From: Eggerthella sp. CAG:368
GTDB taxonomy: Bacteria > Actinomycetota > Coriobacteriia > Coriobacteriales > Eggerthellaceae
Assembly: GCA_000434775.1 (NCBI GenBank)
Contig: FR895492.1
Location: 1-33,056 of the forward strand
Direction: 5' to 3'
Length of the DNA: 33,056 nt
The translations under genes were made by a program, and so were the position numbers. Positions 32,406 through 33,056 of this stretch are shown here, piece after piece; positions within the stretch are counted from its first letter, which is position 1, and each line of letters opens with the position of its first letter. The notes under the pieces are model-generated. The model did not search any database. It saw nothing but the letters and a program-made list of their open reading frames with translations, and was not told the DNA's origin.

Positions 32406-33056
32406 ATGTTTGACACAGGAGCAACAGCATTCATGCTTATATGCGCGATGCTGGTTTTATTGATGACGCCTGGTGTCGCATTCTTTTATGGAGGTTTGGC
32501 TCGCCGCAAGAATGTAGTCAACACCATGTTTATGTCATTCGTGATTATTGGTGTAGTTGCAATTGTTTGGGTTTTAGCTGGCTGGAGCTTAGCGTACGGC
32601 GGTGGTGGTTCGAACCCCTTCTTCGGCGGATTTGATCAACTTGGTTTAACGCAAACAACCAGTGATATGCTCGCCGAAGCAGAGGCACCTGAAGATGGAA
32701 GTTATCCCGCAATCATAGATATTTTGTTCCAAGCCGCGTTCGCTATGATTACTGCAGCAATTATTGGCGGTTCTCTTGCGGGTCGTATGAAGTTTGGCGC
32801 ATTCCTGACGTTTGTCACCGTATGGATTCTTGTTATCTATGCACCGTTAGCTCACATGGTTTGGGGCGGCGAAGGTAGCTTTATTGGCGACATGATCGGT
32901 GCGCTTGACTTTGCTGGTGGCGATGTTGTTCATATTAGTTCGGGTTTAACGGGTCTTGTTCTTTGCTTGCTTTTAGGTAAGCGTCGCGGTTTTGGCTCGG
33001 TAAGCCATCGTCCTCACAATGTTCCCTTCGTGGTGGTAGGCGCAAATTTACTTTGG
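32406..33056 (+). CDS. amt: ammonium transporter, N-terminal part (cut by the window end)
   Basis: An Amt/Rh-family channel that takes up ammonium. The 217 codons seen here stay open to the last base, so about half of a typical protein of some 400 residues is visible. Helices are evident near residues 7-29 (ending in the family signature FFYGGLARRKN) and 41-62, and in the segments around 105-125 and 132-150. GGDVVHISSGLTGL near the end carries the first pore histidine. I chose ATG 32406, because AGGAGG (32393-32398) is 7 nt upstream, whereas ATG 32400 is too close. The gene has its own leader after the dxs terminator; no nitrogen-regulator site could be recognised. Confidence 0.93.
   Translation, partial: MFDTGATAFMLICAMLVLLMTPGVAFFYGGLARRKNVVNTMFMSFVIIGVVAIVWVLAGWSLAYGGGGSNPFFGGFDQLGLTQTTSDMLAEAEAPEDGSYPAIIDILFQAAFAMITAAIIGGSLAGRMKFGAFLTFVTVWILVIYAPLAHMVWGGEGSFIGDMIGALDFAGGDVVHISSGLTGLVLCLLLGKRRGFGSVSHRPHNVPFVVVGANLLW

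Noticed and set aside
1..33056. A CRISPR array, complete insertion sequence or prophage.
   Set aside because: No regularly spaced repeats, intact transposase or phage structural genes occur. The only mobile trace is the integrase remnant at 6211-6411.

Overview
This window reads as chromosomal housekeeping DNA of an anaerobic, AT-leaning (by eye mid-40s % GC) actinomycetote, most likely of the class Coriobacteriia; I cannot fix the genus. Three things point there. The gene order rarA - alaS - ruvX - mltG - aroC - aroK - aroB - Xaa-Pro peptidase - efp - nusB is the order known from Mycobacterium tuberculosis. A minus-strand RNA with C-run hairpin loops resembles the actinobacterial 6C RNA. The only ribonucleotide reductase in view is the oxygen-sensitive class III enzyme. 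TTG and GTG starts are common (addB, the AI-2E permease, pycB, efp, xseB).

Layout. Positions 1-325: tRNA-Ala(CGC) on the minus strand with its promoter and terminator. 394-1312: galU and its terminator. 1421-1563: minus-strand 6C-like RNA with a perfect TATAAT. 1766-2919: a homocysteine-methyltransferase-like protein lacking all three zinc cysteines, followed by a small protein of unknown function. 2970-6179: nrdD-nrdG behind a leader with NrdR-like boxes and a long-range inverted repeat. 6180-6765: no intact gene; it holds a decayed tyrosine-integrase 3' end, tandem repeats and hairpins, the scar of a lost mobile element. 6766-12983: an AddB/AddA-like helicase-nuclease pair. 13129-16390: rarA, a DUF948-like membrane protein and an AI-2E-family permease. 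16450-25891: alaS, ruvX, mltG, yqeG, aroC, aroK, aroB, a metallopeptidase and efp. 26018-32227: a split pyruvate-carboxylase-type pair (carboxyltransferase fused to BCCP, then biotin carboxylase), asp23, nusB, xseB and dxs. 32406-end: the first 217 codons of an ammonium transporter.

How the genes work together. nrdD/nrdG form an anaerobic dNTP-making system. addB/addA and rarA serve DNA break repair and stalled forks. alaS, ruvX, efp and nusB serve translation and rRNA maturation. mltG and galU serve the cell envelope. aroC/aroK/aroB supply chorismate, but aroE and aroQ, found here in M. tuberculosis, are absent. The pycB/accC pair sits where Firmicutes carry accB-accC-asp23-nusB-xseB-dxs, so a carboxyltransferase domain appears to have been joined to the ancestral accB. 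An in-frame AAGGAGG followed 8 nt later by GTG, exactly at the start of the AccB-like part, suggests that a free biotin carrier may also be made from inside the gene. That is the most interesting signal here.
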